DNA from: Steinernema hermaphroditum
Lineage: Eukaryota > Nematoda > Chromadorea > Rhabditida > Steinernematidae
Direction of reading: 5' to 3'
DNA: 64,000 nucleotides
NCBI GenBank assembly: GCA_030435675.1
Contig: CM059622.1
Span: forward strand, 12,958,001 to 13,022,000
Shown: positions 43,858 through 54,953 of the stretch, piece by piece
Position numbering within the stretch: position 1 is the stretch's first letter
How the letters are laid out: the number at the start of each line of letters is the position of its first letter
The notes under the pieces: generated by a model
The model's database searches: none
What the model saw: the letters and a program-made list of their open reading frames with translations, nothing else
What the model was told of the DNA's origin: nothing
Program-made: the position numbers and the translations under genes

Positions 43858-45986
43858 TCATTTCTCGGCGCGCCACTCCTTTGGAGGCACTCCAACGTCG
43901 ACGTATAAGTGATAGTAAAGCGGTCGCTCGTAGATCTGAAAGTCGTCCACTGTCAGTCATGCCTTGATGCACCAAGTAACCCACCCTCACAACATTCCAC
44001 TGGGTCTGATTGAGTCCGTCGGTTTCCCACCTCTTGCTGGCAGAGTCCAACAGTTTGTAGCTGAAACAAGCGTTGATGGCGTGGGGAAATTGGGTACCGT
44101 ATACTTACATCAGCTTCGGGGCAGTCCGTTTTCTCTTGACGTGCTTCAACATGGAGTATCTTCCCGTTTCTGGGTTTGGACGTTCGATCGTGTAGTTTTG
44201 TGACAGAATACGAGTTCCCATGTCGTCGTCCTCGCCTCCCCAGGCTGGAATGGGATATTAATGTACAGTAGATATAGTACGTTTGCACTCTACCCCAATA
44301 CATATTGGAATATCCATTAACGGCTCGATAGTCGTTCATGGTGATCGAGAGAGCTCCTCCGACGATCTCCTTGTACCATAGCCTAAAAACGCCCAGATCT
44401 CTAGGGGGCCACGCCCGCTGACTCACTGATATCCCAGGTTGCTGACAAAGGCCCCTAGATGCCTGGGGGTGGTTGGGCAGCCGTACGGATTTCTGTCGTC
44501 TTGAGGGAACATGTCGACGTCATGGAATATCACACAGTCCACGTTTAGATTCTCGGCCAAACGGAAAGCGGCGTTCATGATGCGACCTTTGTTGAAAAGG
44601 TCGTCGCCATACTGACAAATCGAGTTGTATGACATTACAGGGGATACGGTATCACCTGTTCTGTGACGATAAATCTGAAATCGACGAGCTGTTGTCGCAA
44701 GATGGGGAATAAAAAGTTGAGAAGCCTGATGAGGTGACTGTGGCGGTCACGATAGGGAATGATGATGGCCACCTGAAAGCAGAAACAGTGGTCAAATGAA
44801 GAGATTTCGTAAAGCACTTTGTGTCTGGGAATGCACTCGCTCGGTCGCCATCTTCCTCCAGGCTTTATGAAGGCATGAAGCGCGAGCACTTCTTCTTCGT
44901 CCATGTCTTCAATGAGGAGTGTGGCCTGAGGTAAATGACCTTCTGGAATATCCCCATTGCAATAGAAAAGTGGCCCGATGACTCACTCATATCCTTGATA
45001 TCAGCAATATCGGGACAGATGGGCTTTCCTTTCATATCCTCAGCAAACTGAGCATCTTCCTTATCGGCTTCCTCTTTTAGTCCGTCCATCGTGGCCATCG
45101 GGCCGGTAAGAAGAGCCTCGGAATGCATTGTGTCGTTGAATAGAGTTTCATCGGAATAGTTGCTGGGAATCAAAAGCGTGTTTGGCCTGAAAGGGTTCAT
45201 ATGACGGACCTAAGATTTAGAGGTAGCTAAAGAGGTGGCCCGATTTGGAGCTCCGATGAAACAGATCTCCGATGCACTCGATGGAAAATATGAGAATTGA
45301 GGCACATACGTTGTTTTTGAACTGACAAACGTATCTTTCGGAATTTTGAGAAGTATATCAGATATCTATGATCTCTTGCAGAAGATAAGCCTTCCAAGAT
45401 GGAAAAGCCTTGGGACAGAAGTGACATGGAAAGGTATCGAAAACAGTATGCCCAAGCGGCTCTTCAGATTTGAAAGAAAGGTTTGTTTTCGCTGTCACCG
45501 TGTGGCGTTTTTCTGTGTCTGCATCATCGTGATTTCTGTCAGCTTATCAAGGTCACGGCTTATCTTTGATGGAGTCAATAGAAAAACACGTTGATCATTC
45601 AATCTGTTTTGACGCAATATTTCTAAACTGTTCCTGCCTAGTCGTCTTAATAAATCTCTATAGGTACACCCTCTTTCAACCGACTGGATGACTAACCCAT
45701 CGAAAGCTGTTAGCTTTGTCTTAGCCAAAATGGAGTCTCCAGTGGCCTGCGAATCAGCTGATGACTTCTTCTTCGCATCGATTTTGTTCGCGTCGCCGAG
45801 AGCATCACTGGGATAGCTACTGTACTGTCTGAAAAGCACAAATTTCCTCAATTGGACCAATTGTCGTTACCTCACGGGTACCAGCGAGTTCACTAGAATC
45901 AAGTAGATAACACCACAGCCTATCAGAAAGAGAAGGAGGCGACGAATCGGTCCTCCGCCTCGAGAGAACGAGAACGCGGTCGCCAT
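43858..45986 (-). CDS. Beta-1,4-galactosyl/N-acetylgalactosaminyltransferase (B4GalT, BRE-4-like)
   Basis: Minus strand, many short exons. Exon 1 (45871-45986) encodes a type II anchor: a basic RGGGPIRR then LLLFLIGCGVIYLILV. Exon 2 starts at 45828; the exons between 45700 and 45190 are not certain. The catalytic part is clear: GGRWRPSECIPRHK, VAIIIPYRDRHSHL, the N-x-x-F..FNKGRIMN block, FHDVDMFPQDD (DVD manganese motif), YKEIVGGALSITMNDY..NGYSN, W-AWGGEDDDMGTR, and a last exon ending PPKEWRAEK and TGA. The usual WGWGGEDDD is WAWGGEDDD here. Such enzymes act in the Golgi on glycoproteins and glycolipids; BRE-4 makes the arthro-series glycolipid step in worms. Galactose or GalNAc specificity cannot be told from this. 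Confidence 0.85.
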
Positions 45987-46204
45987 TTGATATCAGCAGA
46001 TGCAGGGACTTATCAGCGATTTGTCATTATTGATTGCTGGAATCGAGGTGATCCTTCATAAGCTGGCTGTTTGGTGTCGCTTCTCGTTGAAACAGACAAG
46101 TAGACAGATGTGACCGTGATGGACGCTTACGAATCAAGAACGTCGTGGTGGGACTATCGCACGATGCAGAGGGGTGCACCACTTTCCTATTTGTTACCGT
46201 ATAT

Positions 46205-46290
46205 TGTATCAGAAACAACTTTATTTTGTGATTCAAAGGCATGACACCGAATAACAAATAAAGCACGGGGTATTTCTTGCAGCCTGGGAT
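46205..46290 (+). repeat. Fragment of the CAAAGGC dispersed repeat family
   Basis: TTATTTTGTGATTCAAAGGC, then ATGACACCGAATA and a later CAGCCTGGGATGGG match the head of copies A-C, with the hairpin shortened. Confidence 0.6.
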
Positions 46291-46445
46291 GGGTTCATTT
46301 CTTTTACTGATTGTGGCATATACAGGATACCGAAAAGGTGAACAAAATTTAGAGTTAATTTGATGTCTTTTGGGACGTTTTAGTTTCATTCAAAGGGAAA
46401 AGTTTATCGAGTGCGCCAGATTATTGCCGTTCTGTACTTGATTTA

Positions 46446-46560
46446 TCCTTTCGTATCAAAGGCTTGCGCCTTGAGAGACGTCTGATATATGCACAAGAAA
46501 AACAAAGTCAGACCGTTGACGTTGATCGTCTTCTGGTATCGGCTGGAGACGGTATCCGAG
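46446..46560 (+). repeat. Fragment of the CAAAGGC dispersed repeat family
   Basis: TTCGTATCAAAGGCTTGCGC to about 46560; pairs with the opposite-strand fragment at 14540-14665 over more than 100 bases, forming a subfamily of its own. Confidence 0.6.
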
Positions 46561-46677
46561 ATCCGCTCCTATCAGTGTGCGCTAAGGTGGCGAAGAGCTA
46601 ACTTTGGCTGCGGCTGTAGCGCACATCGAGCAGAGCGTTTTCATAAAAGGGCGATATAGAGAACGGAAATAATCTAA

Positions 46678-47029
46678 CACATTAAAGCTGGCCTTTCATG
46701 GGTAAACATCCTTAAAGGGTTAAACCTCCTTCTTCATCCACTAATTGAGTCTTCGCTGCCTCAGCAATGTAGCCACCCTTCCGTGATACTGAAAAACGGC
46801 GTCCGATATGCAAATGGCCATTCCCCACACACAGCTCCTTCTAAAAAGGACCGTTTCCCTCTCACACAGCCGACGAATACCTCCTCTCCTTCTTCCACCC
46901 ATGTGTGTCGGATCACTGATGAAATCAGCGCTGCCCCTTGCGACGGCGCCGTCGCGAGTCAAGAGGCGCCGAGCCAAAGGGGATCGACCGACGATCATCA
47001 CACCTTTTGCAGATCGCTTTTGGTCACTT
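46678..47029 (+). repeat. 350-bp dispersed repeat, copy 1
   Basis: Starts ACATTAAAGCTGGCCTTTCA and runs through CAATGTAGCCACCCTTCCGT, GATATGCAAATGGCCATTCC and GCCGAGCCAAAGGGGATCG to GCAGATCGCTTTTGGTC. More than 90% identical to 48381-48736. Confidence 0.85.
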
Positions 47030-48221
47030 CTTTGACTGTTCCCTAATCGTCCCCTGTGATGTGAATAGGCTTGCACCAATATACCCTTGTGTTCTCAGGA
47101 CTTCGTTCCTTGAATATAGATTACGTAAATGTATCTACATAAGTTCAATCTTCCATGCACTTACCTGTCACTCGTCCAATACTGAACGACACGAACTTCC
47201 TCATCGATGTCCTTTAATTCTATTAATTCGAATAATGGTTCTCAGCTTCTACATCTCAGCGCACCCCTACGGAAACTACACTTAGATGAAGCAATTCGCT
47301 TCGCACTTCCAGGCCACCACTATTTCTAGTGCACTTGTTCTCCATCGCCATCACCTTTTATGGCCAAAATTGAATTTGCCTTTCGCGAAGATTGCTACCT
47401 TAGTCCATTTGAACATAACGCGATATAAGCAGTTTTGCTTAAAATAGAATTTTCCGCGGTTCTGGCGTGAGCACATAAAATCAGGAACGGGTGAATGTGC
47501 TCGAGACGAACATAGATGGGTTTGGATAATGGACCGAAAGGATCGACATGCTCCTGTCGCGTCTTAGAACATTCACTTCCCTCTTCTAATTGGCGTTTTT
47601 CGTTCCAAAATGAATGCTCTTGCTTCGAGCATTTCTCAGCTCTTCCCCTAACGTATGCAGTTCCTGAATAACAGCAATATGCATCACGTCCTAGGCCGTC
47701 ATCATAATCTCGTAAAGCATGCTTATCCATTGGCGTCAACAGTAAATGCATTATCATGACACAATTTATCGTGCCTACACGACTGACTAACGCTCTCAGA
47801 GAGCTTGGAATGATTCATAAACTTCCGCTTTTTTGCCGTTCTCCAATCTCTGCTAATGTGAATGTCAAATGAGTTACGTTCTCACAGCTGAAAGCTCTCA
47901 TGTCTGCGCCTTTGAACCCATTTTGATAATCAGCGAAAGTGCTAAATTTAGTAGCGCGTGATAATTTGAAAAAGTTATTCTTTTTATTCGAACACAATTA
48001 ACCGTCTGTAGGTCGTTTTAGAAGAAGTTCCGTGCCGCCCATAAGTGCACATACGGTCAAAAGGACAATCGAATGGATGGAAAGTGCATTTTGGTGTTGT
48101 GCAGCCTGGCACAGAGATCTTTCTTTTACGGTGAAAGGTTGTCTCGGTTGGCATCTCCGATTGGGAATCCCATCCAATATAAAGTGGCTTGGATCCTTTC
48201 CGATCCACCAGATAATCGTGT

Positions 48222-48299
48222 GCGCCGCCATCGTGAATCAAGTGGCACCGAGCCAAAGGGGATCGGCTGACGATCGGCTCGTCTCTTACAGGTCGCTTT
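48222..48299 (+). repeat. 350-bp dispersed repeat, partial copy
   Basis: Only the last quarter: TCAAGTGGCACCGAGCCAAA to GGTCGCTTTTGATCG, about 80% like the other copies. Confidence 0.6.
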
Positions 48300-48380
48300 T
48301 GATCGCACAAACGGTGAATAATTCTTTTGCATCTGACGCTTTCTCGATGAGAACATTAGCGACAGCCCCCACTAGTCTGG

Positions 48381-48736
48381 CACATTAAAAGTTTGCCTTT
48401 CATGGGTAGAGCTACCTCCTTCTCCATTCTCTAATTGAGTCCTCGCTGCTTAGCCAATGTAGCCACCCTTCCGTGATACTGAAAAACGGCGCCCGATATG
48501 CAAATGGCCATTCCCCACACACAGCTCCTTCTAAAAAGGACCGTTTCCCTCTCACGCAGCCGACGAATAGCTGCACAGAGGCGACCGTCCCTCCTCCTCT
48601 CCTTCTTCCACCCATGTGTGTCGGATCACTGATGAAATCAGCGCTGCCCTCGTGAAGGCGCCGTCGCGAGTCAAGCGGCGCCGAGCCAAAGGGAATCGGC
48701 CGACGATCATCACGCCTTTTGCAGATCGCTTTTGGT
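48381..48736 (+). repeat. 350-bp dispersed repeat, copy 2
   Basis: Same order as copy 1, with an insertion of about 24 bp after CGACGAATA. Contains an octamer-like ATGCAAAT and a CG-rich end. No protein frame is conserved between copies (substitutions and indels ignore codons), so probably non-coding. Confidence 0.85.
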
Positions 48737-49465
48737 CGGTCGAAGAGAAAAGGGGAGAGACGCGAAGGGGCCGACGATTTCTTTCTGTTTTGACGCGCTG
48801 GCGGACGCTGTTGATACGTTTCTTTCCTTATGTTCAGCTGCTAACCCTTCTGTTCGTTTTATTTTTACTTTCGCTTGCCCATCGTTTTATCCTTCACACC
48901 TTCATCACAAAGGACAATTTCTGGAAACACCTTTCCAAAGCTATATTATAAATGCATATTTTAAGAAAAACTTTTAAAAAGGTGTCAGATATTTGAGGAT
49001 TTACCGAACATCCTCTTCGGTATATCTTTTTTGTATATTGCCTTAGTCATCCCTCATCATCTTATGTCAGCATAACCCCAAAATCCTCTTCTGTGTACAT
49101 CAAACCATGAGTAATGGGATCTACGTCTTATACCTCAGAACTGAGATTAATATCTTAGCTCTTCCCATGCCTAAATCTGCTATTATGACTCAAAGCAAAG
49201 ACCTGACAGACGTCTTCGCCAAAGCCAAAGTCGGTCATTCTCTGTCGCTGTGATTATTTTTCTTTCCGTGGCGAAATGGAAAATGCCGTTTACGGCGATG
49301 GATGGGCATGCGATGTGATGTCATAATGAGGGCTTAGCAGTTGATAGTGAGGATATTCCTTTGGGCGGAGGCAGATTGAAGGAATAAAAGACATGCACAT
49401 TCCTTCCATCTTCGGACTGGCCTAAGATTTTTGCGCGGCTTTCGCTCTCTCATCTCAATTACTAG

Positions 49466-49558
49466 GATTTGAACCTCACTGACAAGGGAAGGTATCAAAG
49501 TGCCAGACAACTATTGCCCACAACAAGCTCTACCAGTCTACCAAATCTCAGCCCACTT
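49466..49558 (-). repeat. tRNA-derived SINE-like segment
   Basis: The reverse complement has GGGCTGAGATTTGGTAGACT (box A-like) and GTGAGGTTCAAATCCTAG (box B), sharing the GGGCTGAGAT leader with 19350-19475. Confidence 0.35.
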
Positions 49559-49914
49559 GGATGCCCTCCTTTGTGAGTGTAGTACGTGACATTCCTCACC
49601 CTATCACATATTGAAGACCTATCTAAACTAGGCCAAAGGGCTGTCCAGTATAAACAGTCACCATCTTCACGATCACTGCTCAGCTTATAAAAGTCAGTGT
49701 TTCACTTGTTTTTGTAGCTTCGATATGTCGACAAACCCCGGAGCTGAGCCGTAAACATCTTATCGAAAACACTGTTTCATGTTATTGACTTCCTTTTTTG
49801 GTTTTTGTGCCAAAACAAAGATGTCTACGTCTATGCTAATCCGCTCCTGAGATCAAAAACGTTCCTTTTTACCTTTTCAACTTCGTTCGACCGACTTTAC
49901 ACGACTTCAGATTA

Positions 49915-49995
49915 CGATCAGATTCGAGCACAGAAGCGTGCACTGTGCCGCAAACGATGTTCCGCTGCCGTATCCGAAGATTTGCCGATTCGTTC
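49915..49995 (-). repeat. Relic of the CAAAGGC dispersed repeat family
   Basis: GTGCACTGTGCCGCAAACGA..GTTCCGCTGCCG and ATCCGAAGATTTGCCGA align with the complement of 42190-42250 in copy C and with 41810-41870 in copy B. Confidence 0.55.
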
Positions 49996-50576
49996 GACCA
50001 TGAGTAATGTAATAAAAGCTCACTTAGGATCGTCTGTCAACACTTAACTCACTAAATCAGCATGAATTACCAGTAACCTCTCATGTCTGTCTTCTTAAGA
50101 CGTTGTTTCTGAGTATCTGCTTCTCAGAAAAAAAAAACACCATTTGAGCCACGGGAAAAACACGAGATCTGAGCATTCTTTGGCTTAGTGGGAGTTTTGA
50201 AAGGCATCAAAGCCATCGTCGGTAACACGACGCTCATAAATACGCATGTAGTCTCAAACGTGGATATCAACATGCTCAGTCTCCGGCGTGGACACTTCCT
50301 TTATCGGGAATTCAGTCATTTTTTGTGAGTTCCCAAAGAACAGTCTTCAGACTGTCTAAATTTATCTCTCGTCTGAAAGTTTTAAATGTCGTTAATTGGC
50401 TACAATTGTGGGAAAGTAATTGAGTGCTCGCATGTTGAAAAGTGCATACAAATTAGGTGTGCATTAATTTCAAAATGACTCATGTTAAGTTTTCCATGCA
50501 CTCCGTTGATTTTCGTGCGTTTATCATCCTTTCATGCGCGTCCCACGAACCTCTTCACTTCCAGGTACGAGCAGAC

Positions 50577-52193
50577 ATGGTCCTCATACAAGAAATAAGC
50601 CAGGAACCGGACAGTACTGACGAAAAGATGGAGATAGAGAGCAGAAAGGCCGAGAAGAGGGCTTTGACGGATGACCCAACTAATGAGCAGCAAGCAAAGA
50701 AACCGAAGAAGGTGAAGAAAGCGGAGAAGTATGCTCCCCCGTCGCTGCACTCACCTCGTTCCCCTCCGTCCCTCAAAGACCTCGTGCTAAAACGGATTGT
50801 CATCGATGAGAAGCCTGAATACAAGGGATGGGGCGAAATTCCCGGTCGCGAGGAGATCTTCGACCAGCTCACCGCGTTCCGATGGAAGGCGATCCACTTC
50901 CGAAGTCGGACCCTCTGTCCCTACGACGAGCACAAGGTCCCAATCCATTGCATCAGGGCCAGGGATGGAGAAGTGGACGATGTCGAGTCTGTTCGTCAGT
51001 CGAGGGGACAGGTTCTGAAGAAAGCCTACATCTTCTTCTGTGCTTCACATGCCATGGAGAATGTAAGAAACCTCTATGAATCTGTTTATTTTTGAGCACG
51101 TTTAGGACATTAGTGAGGATCTGAGCGAAACAGTGACCAGGATGCTGAATGAACATCACGACGACGTCGGATGGAACGCCGTGTGGCTGTTCCTCATGAC
51201 AATCATGGGCGACAGGGACGCTTGCCCGGCCATGAAGTTCAAATTTCCAGCCGAGTTCTACCTGGACGTGATCCGCGAAACGATCCGAAGAGATTGGATT
51301 CGCCTCTTTTATTGGTGAGTGGGCAAGTCTATGTTAGGAAGGTCTTACGTAATATCTCTGAATATCTATTCGACTACGATATGTACCACAATTAATCCAT
51401 GTACATATACACCCATCCAGGAACTGTTAAAAACGCTCCAATAGAAAAAGAAGGCGTATAAAAATTGAATCTACAGTCCCAAAAATTGACATTAATCGCA
51501 CCTCTTATGCGAACTGTCTATCTCACTCGTTACAGGGTCCTCACCAAAGCTCCTCCAATCAATCCTCTTCTCTACATCCCTCAACTCCTTCAAGACAAAC
51601 AGAGGGCTAAGAGGTATCTGGACGTGCTCTGGGTGGAACACATCCGACAGCGCCATTTCGTATGGAGCGAACTCGTGCATCCCCACGTTTCCGAAGACCG
51701 TGCCGCCCTCCGAAAGGCCCTTGTAGAAGTGATCCAGAGCAGTTCGCTCCACAGGGCCCTTCGTCTCCTCGTTCAGGTCTTCGGCAAGTCCGTGGCGACA
51801 AGCGAAGTCTTCCCTGTCTATCAGCACTCCATGAATTTCAACACATTCGCTGAGGACAGCGAGAAAAATTTCAGAAAAGTAGAGAGTGATCTGCCCATCA
51901 GTCAGCGAATGTTCGAGGCCGTGGTCAGAAGAGGCAAGGGAGTCAGGCGAGCGCACCTCGCCAAGTACCACCACAGCCGTCAGGAACGCCTCGACTTGAT
52001 GACCTCGGCGCACGACTGCCCGGACCCGTCGACCATTCCACTCGCCAACCAGCTCTACAGTCTCCAGCCTGGGCATCCTCTCTACAAGGGAGGAAAGGTG
52101 AAGACCCTGCACCAGATCCTGATGGAGATCTCTATAGCCGTCAGCATCCAGGAGTTCAATTACGCTGATTGTTACTCTCGCGATCCGTTTTAA
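50577..52193 (+). CDS. Unknown 450-aa protein with nuclear localisation-type motif
   Basis: Three exons with consistent phases: 50577-51062, 51106-51314, 51536-52193 (TAA). The ATG follows an acceptor (TTCCAG) by 13 bases. The N-terminal 60 residues are acidic then basic (DPTNEQQAKKPKKVKKAEKY), a good bipartite nuclear signal, followed by a Pro/Ser linker (PPSLHSPRSPPSLKDL). The rest is helical and charged, without known motifs: VGWNAVWLFLMTIMGDRDA, KAPPINPLLYIPQLLQDK, and YRLQ-type helices to the end SIQEFNYADCYSRDPF. No domain recognised; probably nuclear. Exon 3 has a strong codon bias towards C/G third positions, which supports real coding. AATAAA at about 52503. Confidence 0.75.
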
Positions 52194-52989
52194 CTGTCTC
52201 TAGTGGGGAAAAGTGCAGTTTGCTCAAAACATAACTTTTCACAAAATCATTATGTATATAAATAATCCTCCGGAGTCCACTTGAATGTTGTTTCAATATG
52301 TATATCCCCAGAGGCTTGAGTTCACCACTTGTCTCTGTCTTCTCTGGCCTGGTCACACCACACCCCTTCAGTAACATTGTTTTTGTGCAAACTGAGAGTG
52401 TGTCCTCTAGTGTACATGTGAAGTTCTTGTGATGCTGTACATCTGTAAAGATACATGTAAAAGGCCAAAAGGTCATGTCGTAGAGCAAGTATTGTAATTT
52501 CTAATAAAGTATGATATAATTTTTAGATGGTCGTTCACATGTGAGACCCGATGAATGTACGGTTGATTTGACAGAAAAGCTGGGATCTGCCGTGAGCAAA
52601 TTTATGGACGAGTCAGCAGTCTCTCCAGTGTGAGCAGGCATCGGAGAGGCGATCAGCTGATTTCCGTAGAGGCGCGTAAATCTATAATAATTCAAATCCT
52701 CGAACTCATTTGTTCATCTTTCAGACATAGTGACACTCGTTCTAAATTCAGCTGTAGGCGCACACATCTGAGTCTGACTTCGGCGGGGTCGGGCGGTGGA
52801 GCACACAGAGACGTGTACTTAAATACTCTACTACTACTAGAACTCTTCCTACAGTATGACGCTGATGCCGACAATGCTACATGTGGGGTTCACACGTAAA
52901 TGTGTCAAATTCACAAGAGAAAGCGTCTCGATTCTTGTGTGAGTGTGGTGTGGTCAGCGTGGTCAGTGATCACTCTATGGTCAGCGATC
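52194..52989. other. Intergenic, no gene recognised
   Basis: 3' UTR and flank of the 450-aa gene, then the 5' flank of the next gene; only short motif-free frames. Confidence 0.5.
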
Positions 52990-53892
52990 ATGAACTCCGT
53001 TCCTGTCGCTTTCGTCGAACGATGCATTCACCGTCTCGATTCGAATTCTCAGGCGGAGACGACCAAACTCTCTGGTCAGTTCGGTAAGATTGGTGTACTC
53101 TTCGAAGAGAACACCCTCAATCTCGAACTGAATATTCAAGTATACGCTGGTTCTACAGAAATCGATTTCTGGGCTGAGTTCTATGGCTGCGAAAACAGAG
53201 AAGCGTTTCGCTCAGACAACATCGACTGGCGTCCTTCGTTGATTAAATACAGTAATTCACTGGATATCAACATCAGAATGGGAACGGCGCCCGAAGGGAC
53301 TCCTCCCGAATGTTTTGTCCAAATATCGAAATTTCTGAGCCACTTTCCTGTCGTTCATTTCTATGATGCTGCAAAAGAAATAGATACAAGTCATCTCTAT
53401 TCGAAGTTGATGAGATGTGGACCCTTCTGTGCCTTTGACCTTACGGTAGGAACATATGGCATCCAGCAACTCGACTACTTGAAGACGCTTCTTCGAAACG
53501 GATCTGCGAGCATCACATTCCCCGAAGGAGAATTGTCTCAGCGCGATGTCATTCAAGTGGCCCGACTCTTTCTGGAATCTAGAGACACCGAAAAACTTAT
53601 TTTCTCGAACAACACACTGACTAGCAGGCAAAAGTTTGTGATGCAGAACACCTTAGGGCTCTGTTCTCTGTGGAAATGCATCGACGTTCCAGATGGGGCG
53701 AATACCAAGGAGATTCGGCTTACTCAGTCCCCCGAACTCGCGAGGCACATCTTCCGTGCGGGAACCGGCAGGTCGGCGAATGTTGTCGATAGGCACTTTG
53801 ACGTAAGACGCTATGAATGCAGTGAAACAAGATGCATCGTTTGTTCGGTTGGAAAGAGAGAAACAACGATCGTTTTTAGAAGCGGCCTCTAA
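52990..53892 (+). CDS. Orphan repeated nematode family, member F (300 aa)
   Basis: Single-exon ORF starting MNSVPVAFVERCIHRL, behind TATGGTCAG and 5 bases. The longer in-frame extension upstream is not used, because the family signature sits here. SGQFGKIG resembles the SGQW of members A and B. The C-terminal C-SETR-CIVC-SVGK is the CxxC shared in position with members D and E. Diverged from the other members (perhaps 20-25% identity). No catalytic motif. Confidence 0.7.
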   Translation: MNSVPVAFVERCIHRLDSNSQAETTKLSGQFGKIGVLFEENTLNLELNIQVYAGSTEIDFWAEFYGCENREAFRSDNIDWRPSLIKYSNSLDINIRMGTAPEGTPPECFVQISKFLSHFPVVHFYDAAKEIDTSHLYSKLMRCGPFCAFDLTVGTYGIQQLDYLKTLLRNGSASITFPEGELSQRDVIQVARLFLESRDTEKLIFSNNTLTSRQKFVMQNTLGLCSLWKCIDVPDGANTKEIRLTQSPELARHIFRAGTGRSANVVDRHFDVRRYECSETRCIVCSVGKRETTIVFRSGL

Positions 53893-54953
53893 GCTTGGGG
53901 AAATATCGGTTAATACTCAGCTGTGTGGTAACCGTAGAGATCACGATTTTCGACTATTTACGTTCTAGATAAAGCAAATCATAATTATAATTATCCGTTT
54001 ACTTATTTATTTATTCCTAAATGTAATGTATGTTCTGGGTTTCTTAAGCTTTTTTGTCGGGAAGTTTGTGCACAGGGGCAGCTTAGAAGCTCACATCTGC
54101 TTCGGAAAGATCCGAAATAATGCATCACTCAGAATTCTGGCCACCCTATGTAGACTAGAGAAGGAAGTCCGATTTGCATAACATGTCATTTATAGTGTCG
54201 TTTATGCCGTTTAGCTTGCTGCGCACCGCTGCTCCGATATTGGTCTGTATGGTGGGACTTAACGGAGAACTTAAATCAGAAATGCCTTACTTGCTGTTAT
54301 AAATGTAATTCCCAACTTGAATCAAAAATTATTTTCCGTCTAGACTACATAGATGGCGAGAATCTTTGCCGATTCTGAAATATGTGTTACTTTGCTGGAA
54401 AGAGTCCGGAGGTCGGTACAAGCAGCGGACGCCCATACAGAGTGTAATGAAGGTTTGGAGAAGAGCTAATGGTTTCAGATCCAATTTCAGATTATTGAGA
54501 TTTTAAAAAGATCAAAGATCCCATGGATCGGCATTCCATAAATGTGTTTAACATAAAATGAGGTGCCTGACAGCTGGAAATGTTAAACCGTATTGTGTCA
54601 TCTCGATAGCGGGAAGGATGATTCAGTAGAGTAGGATTTTTAAATTCCGAGCTCGAACAGTGAACGTTCACCGATACATCGAGCAAAAACGAAACAGAAC
54701 ACTCTGCCCCTGACACTGATTAATTCCCGAAGCGTTTTTCTAGTCTAATGTAGAGAGGTGGGAGTCGAACACATGCGCACCAGATGACTAGCACAGGCGC
54801 CACCTGCTTGTTGCGAATGCATCAAAAGATGGATCTGATCCAGCTGTATTCAGTCGCCGTCCCTCCGATTCCTCCCGTTCTTTCTGACAGCCAAGCCAAA
54901 TCGTTGTCGCTAGTCCACCTTGACTCTCACAACAAAGTTTTCCATTTGAGGAT
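53893..54953. other. Intergenic, no gene recognised
   Basis: AT-rich. A short minus-strand segment at 54736-54790 looks like half a tRNA (box B GTTCGACTCC), but the cloverleaf is too short. Confidence 0.5.

Larger units (their letters stand above)
45987..50576. other. 4.6 kb without recognised genes, repeat-rich
   Basis: Contains repeat fragments at 46205-46290 and 46446-46560, two large copies of a 350-bp repeat (46678 and 48381) with a partial one (48222), a SINE-like piece (49466-49558) and a repeat relic at 49915-49995. The longest open frame (47395-47757, minus, 120 codons) shows no motif or splice support. Confidence 0.5.

Noticed and set aside
47395..47757. 120-codon minus-strand frame
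   Set aside because: No motif, no acceptor or donor support, surrounded by repeats.
51492..52112. 206-codon minus-strand frame
   Set aside because: Antisense of exon 3 of the 450-aa gene, which has matching splice phases on the plus strand.
54736..54790. Possible tRNA on the minus strand
   Set aside because: Acceptor-like AGGTGG/CCACCT pair and box B exist, but only about 50 nt between ends; no cloverleaf.
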